Assembly (NCBI GenBank): GCA_913055655.1
Contig: CAJXKA010000004.1
Location: 248,001 to 312,000 of the forward strand
Direction of reading: 5' to 3'
DNA: 64,000 nt
From: an uncultured Oceanospirillales bacterium
GTDB taxonomy: Bacteria > Pseudomonadota > Gammaproteobacteria > Xanthomonadales > SZUA-36
The notes beneath the pieces were generated by a model. The model was not told where the DNA came from, ran no database searches, and saw only the letters and a list, made by a program, of their open reading frames with translations. Positions 35,018 to 45,256 of the stretch are shown here, one piece after another (the first letter of the stretch is position 1; every line of letters starts with the position of its first letter). The position numbers and the translations under genes were made by a program.

Positions 35018-36706
35018 TTAGAGTAGATCTTTTTTCGTGTCAGGGTCTTTCTTCTCATAATCATCGGCGACCGCTGCAATGTGTTCAACTAACTTAGTCA
35101 GCTCCACAGGATCAGCAATCTCTGCTGAACAAGTCGTTTGGACAAGTATTGATTCCTTTGACTCGGAATAAGCAAAACAGCAATTCTGTTGGAATTCATT
35201 CATTTTCAACATCTCAATTGCTCTTGCTTTGGTCAATTTTTGCAACTTAGTTTTGCTTCCAAGATCTTTACAAACGGAGGCTATTCTTATACTCCCACCT
35301 TCTCCAGGTTCTTCTACGATTCTCTCAATAAAAAACCTTTGACGCCGACCCTTTTTCAATAACACTTTGCCGCTAAGGGACCTGGATTCAGGTATATACG
35401 AAACCTCGATAGCTGATTTACCCAAAAGTCGCGACAGTGTCCTCATTGTCTGGTCCATTGGTATCGCCATCTTTAGCAGAGGGCTACCGTTTATTTCGAG
35501 GAAAGCCGCCGGGCCTATTACGTCACTATTTTCAGCTCTGAGTGCAACATTTATCGAATCACGATTCCACACACTGGACATCAAATTATCAATGAACTGG
35601 TTGAATTCTTGAGCACTTCCTTTTTGTGCGTTCCCCATTGAACTGACGCCAACAAGGTGCCCGACAAAAAATGCAGCCATTGTGGCGACCGTTGGTCCTG
35701 CGGCAATATTTGAATGCATTGAGTTCAAGAGTCGGTCAAGATCTGGTCGCAAAAGGAAAAGCAGCACAGCTCTTTGTACTAACTTTTTTTCATCACCTAG
35801 CGGATGGACATCTTGTTCGCCCTGGAGCACTTTTCTGGTGAAAGTAATCCATTTTTCAACTTGCTCATTAATAGCTGGCTCTATGGACTTCAATGCCTTT
35901 TCGAGTTTTTGAAGAACCGCTAATGGGTCTATGCGTTCATCTCGTTTTACGCGCCTTAGGATCGGCAGCAAAGCTGCAAGCAAGGCTATATCCTCATCGC
36001 CGAGCACAATCCACGAATCATTCGAATCGACCTCTAAATCAACTTTCCACTGATGATCTGCGCTTAAAAAACACTGCTCCATGAACTCACGAATAAATGA
36101 TTGAGCCTCGATACCGTTCCGAGAAAAGTACTCAACCGCCTTGAGTGAACCACCACATTTATCAATGAACTCAAGTTCTTCACAGCAATCCGGAAACACC
36201 AAAGTCTTGGGCACCCCCACTTCCGCAATTTCCGGAAAGTCCGCGAGTGCCACGAATGAAGCCTCATCGCAAACAACTCCATCGATCCGACGAGCAAGAA
36301 AGTCCTCAATTGCTTCGGCCGATGGAAAATAAATCGCACTTGCTTTTGCCAATGGCACCGGTTCAGAAACGACAAGTAACTTGTCATTATGAATGGTGAA
36401 ATCATTGCCGCTATTGACAGAAAGTGCGTCCATCTCAAACGCAATAACGACCGAATCGGTTTCGCTTGACCTGAACTGGTTAAGCATCTGAATTGGTAAC
36501 CCTTCCTTCCAGAATGGAATTGCTCCCGGAACCAACTCTCTGGAATCCTGGCGATAACGGAACTGACAAGCCGATGGCGTAATCATTCCCGCTTCCAAAA
36601 TCGCTACGAGATTTCGTTTGTTAGTCAGGAAAAAAACGGCCATTTTGTTAGCCCTTTGTTTGGCAGAGCCCGAAAAATCAAACCCGGGAGAAATCAACTC
36701 GGCCAT
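35018..36706 (-). CDS. Unknown protein, last gene of DISARM-like module A
   Basis: 562 residues, family not recognised. It starts at ATG 36706, overlapping the upstream helicase stop by 13 bp, so it is translationally coupled to the module. The N-terminal block FFLTNKRNLVAILEAGMIT resembles the first strand/helix of ART/DarT-like folds, but no catalytic pattern can be confirmed. A hydrophobic patch (TMAAFFVGHLVGV, near residue 345) is too short for a clear membrane anchor. The C-terminus (from about 470) has KTKLQKLTKARAIEML and is rich in Asp/Lys at the end. It occupies the position where accessory effectors such as DrmC or DrmE sit in known DISARM loci, which is why an effector role is suspected. 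Confidence 0.75.
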   Translation of the reverse strand: MAELISPGFDFSGSAKQRANKMAVFFLTNKRNLVAILEAGMITPSACQFRYRQDSRELVPGAIPFWKEGLPIQMLNQFRSSETDSVVIAFEMDALSVNSGNDFTIHNDKLLVVSEPVPLAKASAIYFPSAEAIEDFLARRIDGVVCDEASFVALADFPEIAEVGVPKTLVFPDCCEELEFIDKCGGSLKAVEYFSRNGIEAQSFIREFMEQCFLSADHQWKVDLEVDSNDSWIVLGDEDIALLAALLPILRRVKRDERIDPLAVLQKLEKALKSIEPAINEQVEKWITFTRKVLQGEQDVHPLGDEKKLVQRAVLLFLLRPDLDRLLNSMHSNIAAGPTVATMAAFFVGHLVGVSSMGNAQKGSAQEFNQFIDNLMSSVWNRDSINVALRAENSDVIGPAAFLEINGSPLLKMAIPMDQTMRTLSRLLGKSAIEVSYIPESRSLSGKVLLKKGRRQRFFIERIVEEPGEGGSIRIASVCKDLGSKTKLQKLTKARAIEMLKMNEFQQNCCFAYSESKESILVQTTCSAEIADPVELTKLVEHIAAVADDYEKKDPDTKKDLL

Positions 36707-37863
36707 ATTAGAATTCCCTGTTCGGATGGGGGGAAAAATCGAAGAATTGCCGGATCATCCTCACACTCAGCATATGACAGTTGTAGAAAGGATCTTGCCC
36801 GACTCAACATCACATACATTTTCATCCTGAAAAAATCCTGATCCGCTCCTTCTATTCGATAGTTCTGTAACTGTGGAATGAAAACACCATCAAACTCCAG
36901 GCCCTTGCAACTCTTGTCACAAACCACGGTAATCACACCCTTTCCGTAAAAATCAATACCTGAAGGGTCTACACCAGTAGCGTACATCTGAACTCTAAGG
37001 CCTCGTTTATCAGCTTCAATCTTAAGGGACTCAACAGCACGCTTCTGTACTCTCCTGTTCGGAACAATTACACCCGCCGATAAGTCATCATTGTTATGAA
37101 GCCAACGAACAACTGATAACATCTCCTCCCTGAGACTCTGGCATCTGACCAATCTTGGAACTGGCCCGTTTATGTTTTCTGGAATATCAGGCATACCAGT
37201 CGACATGCCTGCATAAAAATAACTCGCCAACCGCGCAATCTGTGCTGTATTGCGGTAATTAGTAGTAACTTCGAACCGTTCCGTAAGGCCGAGGAAGGTC
37301 ATTATCTCGTTTACGGTGGAATTACGGCCTTCTTCCATCCTCTGGTTGTCATCCGCAAAAACAGTCACTGAGGCCCTTTTGCCTGCCTTGGTAATTAGCT
37401 CTGCGCTCATTAACCATGTCAAATAAATATAAAACTCTTTTGGGAAATCCTGGCCCTCGTCAACAATGAGGTGCGTCCAGGAAAGTTTGCCCGGAAATGT
37501 GCAACCGTACTCGCTTAGAAATTCGATGGCTCGCATAAAGTCTGGACTCCAAGGCTGACTTTCCGGCATTTTTCGTCCGACACCGCCGCTCCATTTTGAG
37601 TAAACCCAAGAGTGCCAAGTTCGGGTGTGAACATGCATATCTAGCTCAATGACAGACCGCTCAACGTAACGGTTCAGCAGCTTGCTGTGCATAACAAAAT
37701 CAGGCGTTCTCCCTTGTTCATACAATGCTGCAGCCCTGTATAAAGCGAGCACAGTCTTACCGGTGCCAGGTGGCCCCACGCAAAGAACAGGCTCATTAAA
37801 TGGAGCCTCCATTAGAAAGTCTTCCTGTTGTGGACTCAGCTCCGAACGTCTTGGAAGCCTCAC
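36694..37863 (-). CDS. Small SF1 (UvrD/Rep-like) helicase or ATPase
   Basis: 389 residues. Walker A is GPPGTGKTVLAL near residue 30; motif II is VDEGQDFP near 132 (DEGQ, not DEAQ); motif III-IV is FADDNQRM; TTNYRN is motif IV; a late CDKSCKGLEFDGVFI is motif V and YVMLSRARSFLQL motif VI. The 2A/2B accessory domains of UvrD are largely missing, so it is a minimal SF1 core. It begins 4 bp after the drmB stop and is part of the same operon. Substrate DNA or RNA is unknown. Confidence 0.88.
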   Translation of the reverse strand: MRLPRRSELSPQQEDFLMEAPFNEPVLCVGPPGTGKTVLALYRAAALYEQGRTPDFVMHSKLLNRYVERSVIELDMHVHTRTWHSWVYSKWSGGVGRKMPESQPWSPDFMRAIEFLSEYGCTFPGKLSWTHLIVDEGQDFPKEFYIYLTWLMSAELITKAGKRASVTVFADDNQRMEEGRNSTVNEIMTFLGLTERFEVTTNYRNTAQIARLASYFYAGMSTGMPDIPENINGPVPRLVRCQSLREEMLSVVRWLHNNDDLSAGVIVPNRRVQKRAVESLKIEADKRGLRVQMYATGVDPSGIDFYGKGVITVVCDKSCKGLEFDGVFIPQLQNYRIEGADQDFFRMKMYVMLSRARSFLQLSYAECEDDPAILRFFPPSEQGILIWPS

Positions 37864-37867
37864 TTTT

Positions 37868-39730
37868 TCAGGCCTCCATAAGTGCTACGAAATTGCTGAA
37901 GAACCCCACCCCGGGTGTATTCTTAGTGCCGAGCAAAACTGATCGATCAAGCAAACAATTTGCATGATCGCAACTGGTTTCAGCTACTAAAGTACAAGCA
38001 TGGCAAGCAGACTTGTTTAAACCATAGGAGCCTTGTTTTTCCATTTCGCTACAAATGGGATCGCTTGAGCACCAAGCAGCACGAAAAAGTGCCGTTTTTA
38101 GAGTTCCATAGAAGTTTTCAGGAATACCCTGCCTTACCAATCCACCAAGCGCACCTTCACTATCAGACGACGCTGTGTATAAAAGCAGTCCTGCCATCCC
38201 AGTCTCCTCATCTGAATAAATGCGCTCAGAAATGGATGAAGAGGAGTAACCGCATTCAAAACAAAGCTGCCGGATAAGCAAATGTGCCAGCGTGTGCAAT
38301 AGTACGAATCTGTTCGTTGCCTCTGGCAGAAAATCCAAAGTAGTTTTCTCCCGAGCATGCCTCATTGCAGCGAGCACCTTATTTGGAACCCTTTTTTCCC
38401 ATGTCTCCAATGCCCGGGGGTCAAGTGCAACAAAAATCCCTTCACCATAGATTTCAACTGCGGGTAACCAGTTGGTAGTTGCACCTAAAGAAGGAGAAAC
38501 GAGCATTTCACGGTTAGGCTCCAGTCGATTAAAGCCCTTAAGAGCGCGGACGATCCTCAACCTTCTCGCCAAAGTAACCTGTCCAATCAGACGCCTGAAC
38601 TCCTTCCAAACCGGCTGTTCCTTTTCAGGCAGATGCTCACCAAAAGCATCAAGAGGTGCAATATCAGCCATGAATTCAGCGTTAGGCATAATCTCCGGAG
38701 GAGATAAAAATGAACTCCATTCGTCATTCAGCAATTCATCATCACAGGAATCGACAGGTGGAACTTCAGCATCAGCGACCCCGGAATCATGCAAGCAATC
38801 CCAAACGTGCTCTACTGTCACACCAAGAGATTCCAAGTGTTCATCACGCACAATTGGATCAATAAAGGTTTTTGCAAACTTATTATCTGGAGCGTCTACC
38901 AGTGCTTTAATTTTTAACAGCGGGGTCCAGCCAGGATGCGCGCGAATTAAGTCGAAAAGTGATTCGTCCTCTTCGAATCCGGCTCGGATATCTATTGCCG
39001 ACTCAACAACAGGAAAGTACGCATTGCTGGCACCGCGTTGAACGGCTTGGGGAATTCTGTCACATGGAGCGGCAAGGTCATTTTTTTGCCAAGGTTGAGT
39101 TCCCGGGCAATGCTTCCATACTCGCCTGAGTGAATCCTTCTTGGGAATCTGTTCGAGGTCGTGTTGAGCACCACAGTTTCTACACTCCACATACAATGAT
39201 TGGAGGCCCGCACCTCTATCCGGCCATGACTTAAAGTAAACCCTTTTGTTCTTACAATCCCTATGCTCAGGCTTTCCATTCGGAGACAGATGCGCCCAGA
39301 AGTCCCAAGGAATATCAGTCAGATGCCCATGTCCACAAACCGCAACAAATCGCATGGGAACCAACTTATGGCGCTTACCACAATTACTACATGACGGCAC
39401 TGCCCCCTCAGTTTCTTTGAATGGCCCCCACTTATACATTGCTCGGCAAGTCGGGCAAAATAGCCATGCAGGAAAACGATAGTATGGGGTAGAGCCGCCA
39501 CCTCTGGTCGCCCCTGGAAACTTCGAATTATCAGCAATGGGTGCGGCCCTGAAACCTTCTACGCCCAAGACTCGCTCCAAACGAGGGAGCCTTAGATCGG
39601 GCTCCTCACGACACCTCCATTTCGTCGTGTCCATCGCCACAAAAGACTCAGAACCAAAATCATAAACACCCCCTACGCCAAATGGCGTTATTGTCTGAGC
39701 GCGGCGAACGGTCCTGTCAACCTTTTTCAT
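37868..39730 (-). CDS. drmB: DrmB-like DUF1998 protein, module A
   Basis: About 620 residues. ATG 39730 is chosen because it overlaps the drmA stop as ATGA and begins directly at the conserved RRAQTITPFGVGGVYDF block; the frame stays open to 39811. A zinc-binding area lies near residues 90-115 (FCPTCR and SCSNCGK), followed by FVAVCGHGHLTDIPW, another DrmB landmark. The DUF1998 part includes LLHTLAHLLIRQLCFECGYSSS and the C-terminal cysteine cluster SACHACTLVAETSCDHANCLLDR (positions 37940-38005). In class 1/2 DISARM, DrmB forms a complex with DrmA. Confidence 0.9.
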   Translation of the reverse strand: MKKVDRTVRRAQTITPFGVGGVYDFGSESFVAMDTTKWRCREEPDLRLPRLERVLGVEGFRAAPIADNSKFPGATRGGGSTPYYRFPAWLFCPTCRAMYKWGPFKETEGAVPSCSNCGKRHKLVPMRFVAVCGHGHLTDIPWDFWAHLSPNGKPEHRDCKNKRVYFKSWPDRGAGLQSLYVECRNCGAQHDLEQIPKKDSLRRVWKHCPGTQPWQKNDLAAPCDRIPQAVQRGASNAYFPVVESAIDIRAGFEEDESLFDLIRAHPGWTPLLKIKALVDAPDNKFAKTFIDPIVRDEHLESLGVTVEHVWDCLHDSGVADAEVPPVDSCDDELLNDEWSSFLSPPEIMPNAEFMADIAPLDAFGEHLPEKEQPVWKEFRRLIGQVTLARRLRIVRALKGFNRLEPNREMLVSPSLGATTNWLPAVEIYGEGIFVALDPRALETWEKRVPNKVLAAMRHAREKTTLDFLPEATNRFVLLHTLAHLLIRQLCFECGYSSSSISERIYSDEETGMAGLLLYTASSDSEGALGGLVRQGIPENFYGTLKTALFRAAWCSSDPICSEMEKQGSYGLNKSACHACTLVAETSCDHANCLLDRSVLLGTKNTPGVGFFSNFVALMEA

Positions 39731-42700
39731 TGCGGCGTCCCAGCGTGCTCGCCCCATATATAGATATTGCAGTCCGAATCCACATTCCTCATTGAATTCA
39801 ATGTAGGCCAAGGCAGCTCTGGTTTTGCGGCACCGCCCGGAACATACGAAACCAATAGTGGTTCAAAATTCTTAGAGCCACGCGTTGCATACCGCAGCAC
39901 AAAGCTTCCTCGCCTTGATTGCTCCGCAACGTTATTCCAGGCAGTCACGCATTCATGTAAATACCGTTCGATTTCTTGTGTGGTTTGTATGTTGCCCCTT
40001 TCAGCCAGTTTCATCCTAGCCAGCAAGTCGCTAATGCCTGCTGAAACTTCGCTCTTACTTGAATCAAAATTTTTAGCGCCATCGTTACCAGAAAGCCCTG
40101 AGCAATATCTAACTACAATTACCAGTGCGGCATGGACAGCCCTCTCCATAGCAGGTAACGCGTATGGTGTGACACTTGTAGGCTCAACTGCACGATAAAG
40201 CGCTTGATGATATGGAACAAACGACTCGTACTGAGAACGATCCCTCGCCTTGTTATTCGGATAGAACGCCACGACCAGGCCGGGAACAGCATCACGCCCC
40301 ACACGTGAAGAGGCTTGAATGTATTCGGAGGTGGTTTTAGGTTGACCATTCATTACTATCAGCCCCAATCTCTTAACATCGACGCCAACAGAAAACATGT
40401 TTGTACATGGCAGGCAATCAATTGCACCGGGCTGGTCTTTTGACGTTTTCAATCGCTCCAGAATCTCTGGAATCTCTCTGGAAGGGATATTAGCGGACAT
40501 TTCAACCGGCTCAATCTTTCTGGCCTTTGCCGGATTAACTGCTATTACTTCAGCTCGCTTGGGAATATCATCCAATGACATTGTCATCGTTTTACCAAGC
40601 TCACGGCGGCTGTTATGAAAAATCACTTGTGTCCAGTAACCGTCAGCAGCATCAACTGAAAGGTCCGCATCTATTGCTGCCTGAGCCAGTACGGCAGAGG
40701 TATGGACCAGAGACGTGACTGGCGTGTGGTACTGGCCCATTACACCGATATAAAGACGCCCTGGGTTTTCTTCCGAAGTATCTTCTTCCCTGGAAAAGAA
40801 TGAATCCTCAACTCGCATCCCTGATGGAGGAAACACAAAACAATCCCTGGCGTAGAGTTTTCTGACTTGCTCTTCAGCTCTTCGAATAGTTGCGGTAGCT
40901 GCGATGTATTTTGGATGGGCACCAAATTTCTTCATTACTACATCGATGGCTGCTTCATATAGTCCGGCAATAGTTCCTAGTGGGCCAGAAATGAGATGAA
41001 GTTCATCTTGAAGAATGAGTGAAGGTGGCCTCCTTTTCTGCGCCCCACCAGAAAAAAAAGACTTTGGTTCATCAGCCCAAGCTAAACGCGCGAACTTATC
41101 AATCGTACCTATCAAAAATGACGGCGGATTTAAGTAAAGAGCCTCATCGACCGTTTGTATTGGTAAACCTGTGTTGAATTCGCAGCTTGTGGTTGGGCAA
41201 TAAAATTCCAAGCCTGAAGCACTTGCCTTCACGCCATAATCTGATGGGTCACCAGATTGCACTTCAGGAATAATGCGTGTCCCACACCATGGACACTGTA
41301 GAAGCTGAAAAGGATTCTCGGGCCTGGGTTGCTCTCTCAATGCAATGTATTTTTGCAAGGCACCGTCAGAATACTGTGAGTCACTGGACAGATGGTTGGG
41401 AGTTGTTGGGTAACCGACCCATAAGCCAAGAGAAAAAGGCTCATCGCCCCACACATCAGGATTCATTCGGCGTACGTATTCGCACGCACAGATAAGAGCC
41501 GCCGCCCTCTGAAACTGTTGCGTTGTAAGGAGCCGAAGCGTGTACCGAAGTATCACAGCCGTACCACCGCCAGCATCGCCATATTGTGTTCTCCGATGCA
41601 GCAACTCAAATGCCGCAACAGAGAGATACGCCTCAGTTTTGCCACCACCAGTTGGAAACCAGATCAGATCTGCTACATCACGATCCAGAGAATTTACGTT
41701 CCCAACCGACTCTATCGCAAGCAATTGAAACGCCAGCTGAAACGGCCTCCAACGATAATCCCTCCAAGAGCTTTCGGAGTAATCGGGCGCAACGAACTTG
41801 ATTGAGTTGGCATCGCGTAACCGGCCGCCATATGCAGAACTTGAATGAATCATCTGCATTAACATGATCTTGTTGGCCAGTACGAAGCATTTTTGGGCGC
41901 TCTCGTTTACGGTCAAGAACCCAAGGCCCTTTTGCATTCGTTGATGTGCGAGCGCCTTGCGGCCGGCTATACGACCAGAAGCACCAACAAGTTCTTTCGG
42001 AACAGTTTTTTGAGCATCGGTTTTCATCCATTGCTCATAGCTATCGATAAAGCGTCGAAGTCCGGCTTCTTTTTTATGCCACGGCACCCTCTCATCAGCC
42101 AGATACTGCAGAGAAAAAATGCGATCACCTGCAAGCTCATGGTTTTCCGGCAGGTTCGCTGTGACTGGGGGAACTTCATACTCAGGAATGAACGATGATT
42201 CGACATACTTGGCAGCAGATTCCCCTTCAAGGGTTTGCCACATTGGTGCGCAACCGTGCCCAATCGCAAATGTCGCCTTGTCCTGATAGGTTAGTGCAAG
42301 CTCTTCCTCTTCCTCATCCCAAGAAAACCGATTAGGTGATGGGTAAGCCCTGATTTGTGCGTTTTCTCCGATGCAACGAATCCAGACCTGATGCAGTACA
42401 TCTTCCGGCTTGAACTTGTCCTGAACCGATCTCGCATTGACCAACGTCACGGTGACTATATGGCCACTTACCATTCGGCGCCATGTCGAAACCAGCGATG
42501 CTCGACCCTGGAGAACACTCGCAATTTCTTGCCGAGTGCCTTTTCCAAGGATGTGGGTTTCAGGGCTGGACGTGGTCGCCAAAGGCATTCGCTTCCATAC
42601 ATTAATGCCCTTGTCATCGACCCCCATCTCGTAGGCGCCCGCTGCAATCTCCACTCTGATTTCAGGCGTTACTTCATCGGCCAGAAAGAATGAGAGTCCC

Positions 42701-42957
42701 ATAGATGCTGGCTTTAACTGGTATGCAAGCGTAATAGGATCTTCGCCGCTTTGGTCCTCCTCTTCATTTTCGCTGTCCTGCCCAAAACCTGCGCCTTTAG
42801 GAAAAAGTGCACCCAATAAATAATATGTTTGGGGTTCATCCTTTCGATGAAGCTGTTCTTCTTCCCCCCCAAGTGGTCCGATGAGATGCGACCTCACATA
42901 GTCGACGACTTTTCGCCTCTCATGCGAAAGGGCAGAGGTGCTGGTTTTTTCTTTCAT
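39727..42957 (-). CDS. drmA: DrmA-like SF2 helicase, module A
   Basis: 1076 residues. DISARM DrmA type: an N-terminal VVDYVRSHLIGPLGG block, then Walker A FPTGGGKTEAYL near residue 432, a QDELHLISGPLG motif II near 651 (the DrmA form of DEXH), SVGVDVKRLGLIVMNGQPKT and QASSRVGRDAVPGLV near 855-885. It starts 4 bp inside the end of the NERD-helicase gene and ends in the drmB start. DrmA is the DNA translocase that, with DrmB, recognises incoming DNA in DISARM. The typical DrmMI/DrmMII methylase is not adjacent. Confidence 0.93.
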   Translation of the reverse strand: MKEKTSTSALSHERRKVVDYVRSHLIGPLGGEEEQLHRKDEPQTYYLLGALFPKGAGFGQDSENEEEDQSGEDPITLAYQLKPASMGLSFFLADEVTPEIRVEIAAGAYEMGVDDKGINVWKRMPLATTSSPETHILGKGTRQEIASVLQGRASLVSTWRRMVSGHIVTVTLVNARSVQDKFKPEDVLHQVWIRCIGENAQIRAYPSPNRFSWDEEEEELALTYQDKATFAIGHGCAPMWQTLEGESAAKYVESSFIPEYEVPPVTANLPENHELAGDRIFSLQYLADERVPWHKKEAGLRRFIDSYEQWMKTDAQKTVPKELVGASGRIAGRKALAHQRMQKGLGFLTVNESAQKCFVLANKIMLMQMIHSSSAYGGRLRDANSIKFVAPDYSESSWRDYRWRPFQLAFQLLAIESVGNVNSLDRDVADLIWFPTGGGKTEAYLSVAAFELLHRRTQYGDAGGGTAVILRYTLRLLTTQQFQRAAALICACEYVRRMNPDVWGDEPFSLGLWVGYPTTPNHLSSDSQYSDGALQKYIALREQPRPENPFQLLQCPWCGTRIIPEVQSGDPSDYGVKASASGLEFYCPTTSCEFNTGLPIQTVDEALYLNPPSFLIGTIDKFARLAWADEPKSFFSGGAQKRRPPSLILQDELHLISGPLGTIAGLYEAAIDVVMKKFGAHPKYIAATATIRRAEEQVRKLYARDCFVFPPSGMRVEDSFFSREEDTSEENPGRLYIGVMGQYHTPVTSLVHTSAVLAQAAIDADLSVDAADGYWTQVIFHNSRRELGKTMTMSLDDIPKRAEVIAVNPAKARKIEPVEMSANIPSREIPEILERLKTSKDQPGAIDCLPCTNMFSVGVDVKRLGLIVMNGQPKTTSEYIQASSRVGRDAVPGLVVAFYPNNKARDRSQYESFVPYHQALYRAVEPTSVTPYALPAMERAVHAALVIVVRYCSGLSGNDGAKNFDSSKSEVSAGISDLLARMKLAERGNIQTTQEIERYLHECVTAWNNVAEQSRRGSFVLRYATRGSKNFEPLLVSYVPGGAAKPELPWPTLNSMRNVDSDCNIYIWGEHAGTPQ

Positions 42958-44651
42958 GATGAAGTTAAAAACTCGCGAACTGCAGTTGCATTGCGGTTTT
43001 TCAGACTCTCAAACCAAGGCTTCCTATCAAGAGGCAGCGGCATGCACAATACGGTGTTAGCTCTCGTCATAGCTACATAAAATTCATTGATCACGTTTTC
43101 GCGCTCCGGTGCGTGTTCAAGGTCGATCAGAAACACATATCGATTTTCTAACCCTTTAAACTCTCTGACGGTTGCAAAAGTTAGCTGGGTGTCCTGCCAG
43201 ACTTCACCGTAATTTTCGTTGATTACAGTGATTCTTCTTTTCCAGCGTTTATTAAGTAATTGAACCACGCTATTTTCGTAAGGGACGAATGAGATCAGTG
43301 TTATTTGCCCAGGCAGAACGCTCTCCTCATCGATCCATTTGACCAGCTGTTGGTCTAGCAGCGTTGCCAGCTTTTCTCTTGAGTCATAGTCCATTCCCTT
43401 CCAAAGAACAGGCAAACCACCCGCAACTACCGGACAGTCACCAATTGATCCACCTGTATACATCAGAGTATGTAATGCGATTTGCTGGGTATTTCTGCAA
43501 TTCAGGGTCAAGGGAACAACGAACGCACATTCTCGAATCAGTTCATACACCTCGGCACTTGTGTGTGCATACAAAGAAGACTGCTTATTTGGGTCCATGA
43601 AAAAGTACCAGCGACCGCTTTGAATCCCCCCATTGATTACCCCGTCAAGAATGTCAAAGCTTTCAGACTCAAGAATGTCCTGAGCTTCATCAACGACCAA
43701 CGCATCGAATTCGGGCGCGCTCCCCCGCGCGATCAATTCCTTCAATTGAAGAAAGTTCACCACGCGAACGTTTGATTCTTTCAACTCGTTCGCCAGCATT
43801 GAAGCCAGCACAGGGCTTCTGCATATAAACAGCACCGAATAGCCCATTGCATCCAGTGTTCTGGCCGCTTTCCTGGCCACCAGAGTTTTACCCGTACCAG
43901 CCCCGCCCTCGATCACAACGCGTCGATTGGCAAGAATAAAGTCCACTGCTCTGAACTGCTGTTCAGTCAATGTGATGAGCTCACTCCACGCATCCCCTAC
44001 CCGTGAGAGTAAAGAAATATCACGATCAAACTCATTTCGGAGACTTTTATTAACCGTGGCCAGCTCTTCTTCACTGATTGGCGAACTTTTACGCGTTCGT
44101 TCCATCCAGAACTGATACAGCCCCTGGACCCACCGGCCAAGGTTTTTCCTGTCCCAGTCAATGACATCGAAAACCTGCTCGCGCGTCAGCTCCACCCCAA
44201 CTTCACCGATTTTGACATCGGGAAACATCACAGCAAAACCAAACATAAGCTTTTTAAGCAGCGGGACGGAAAGCTTATCCTCCAACAGCCTTTGTAAAGC
44301 ATCGCGGGCCGACTCTGCTTGCACCAACGGACTTTCATTCAACTGGTTCTTTTCGTCATCCTCGTTAGTTGTATACCAAATACCTTTATCAACTGAGATC
44401 CTCCCACCCTTGACTTCAAGAACCAGAATCCCATGCGGCGATACGACCACAAAATCTGCCTCAGCATATTGCTTTTTTTCGTGCCTGGGTAAATTTAAGG
44501 AATGGTAGACCGTTGTTTTTTCAGCTGTTAAAGTCTTGAAAGCCCGGAAGATTTTCCTTTCGGCTTTACTTCTGAATTTAAATACTACTGGTGGGTTCAT
44601 ATCCATCTGCGCACCCCAATTTGCTATGCGGACTTTTGTATAACCAAACAT
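42954..44651 (-). CDS. NERD-domain SF1 helicase, first gene of module A
   Basis: 565 residues. The N-terminal part (about 30-150) is a NERD nuclease-related domain: AEADFVVVSPHGILVLEVKGG, the restriction-nuclease-like core with D and E-x-K. The C-terminal part is SF1: Walker A GGAGTGKTLVAR near 248, VVDEAQDI near 320, LNCRNTQQI and YVAMTRANTVLC. An NERD-nuclease/helicase fusion is often seen in defence and plasmid loci. ATG 44651 is used; ATG 44606 has a somewhat better spaced GGGGTG. The promoter of the module lies upstream, next to IS remnants. Confidence 0.88.
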   Translation of the reverse strand: MFGYTKVRIANWGAQMDMNPPVVFKFRSKAERKIFRAFKTLTAEKTTVYHSLNLPRHEKKQYAEADFVVVSPHGILVLEVKGGRISVDKGIWYTTNEDDEKNQLNESPLVQAESARDALQRLLEDKLSVPLLKKLMFGFAVMFPDVKIGEVGVELTREQVFDVIDWDRKNLGRWVQGLYQFWMERTRKSSPISEEELATVNKSLRNEFDRDISLLSRVGDAWSELITLTEQQFRAVDFILANRRVVIEGGAGTGKTLVARKAARTLDAMGYSVLFICRSPVLASMLANELKESNVRVVNFLQLKELIARGSAPEFDALVVDEAQDILESESFDILDGVINGGIQSGRWYFFMDPNKQSSLYAHTSAEVYELIRECAFVVPLTLNCRNTQQIALHTLMYTGGSIGDCPVVAGGLPVLWKGMDYDSREKLATLLDQQLVKWIDEESVLPGQITLISFVPYENSVVQLLNKRWKRRITVINENYGEVWQDTQLTFATVREFKGLENRYVFLIDLEHAPERENVINEFYVAMTRANTVLCMPLPLDRKPWFESLKNRNATAVREFLTSS

Positions 44652-44781
44652 CGCCTCAGAGTGCCGCTAAGACGCTAGATTAGTTAACACGTAAGCTTCC
44701 CCTCCCAGCGTAACAGGTAATAACTAGAGCTCTCTGGCAGTGACGTTGCCCCCATATTGAGGCCATTCATTACTGGAAAGC

Positions 44782-44958
44782 TTACGACCGCAGCTCGCGT
44801 AACTCGGACACACCAAGGTTGGCGTACTTCTTGTTCCAGACGTAAAAGGTGGCTTCGCAGACCCCCAGTTGCCGACAAATATCCGCAACCGGTGTATCTG
44901 CCTCATGCTGGCGTAGTGCGTAGGTGACTTGCTCTTCGCTGAACTTGGATCGTTTCAT
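44782..44958 (-). pseudogene. Truncated IS3-family transposase OrfA
   Basis: From ATG 44958, MKRSKFSEEQVTYALRQ followed by VADICRQLGVCEATFYVWNKKY is the OrfA HTH of IS3-group elements (IS2/IS51 type). It stops after ELRELRS, where the normal protein continues into a leucine zipper and frameshift window; OrfB is absent. The element is therefore a remnant, not mobile. Confidence 0.78.
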
Positions 44959-45064
44959 CGTCCTCAATTCCTTGCTTCGAGAACCTCGAAACGCCACGGT
45001 ACTCCAGTTTTATGGTGACGTCGATTTCTGGGACAACGTCAAGATATGGGCCAAACTGAACCGT

Positions 45065-45256
45065 CTAATCTCTAAGCTCTTCAACAATCGCAGCCAAATG
45101 TCGGCTGAACCAGAATCTTGTTGCGACAGGACGAAACTGAGTCATTCGATCATGCAAAGGGCATACCACACCTTCAACTCCTGGGCTATGGGCCCGGATG
45201 CTCATGCCCCTGCGGGACAGAATGCGAGTCTCCAAAATCGTCTCCTCCGTCAGCAT
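45065..45256 (-). pseudogene. Probable IS21-type IstA N-terminal fragment
   Basis: From 45256, MLTEETILETRILSRRGMSIRA resembles the start of IstA, but after about 20 residues the similarity stops. The rest of the frame to 45065 is not recognised. This fits a decayed insertion; the call is tentative because only the first helix is informative. Confidence 0.35.

Noticed and set aside
39731..39811. Longer N-terminal extension of module A DrmB
   Set aside because: It would overlap drmA by 85 bp, whereas ATG 39730 makes the standard ATGA overlap and starts at the conserved family block.
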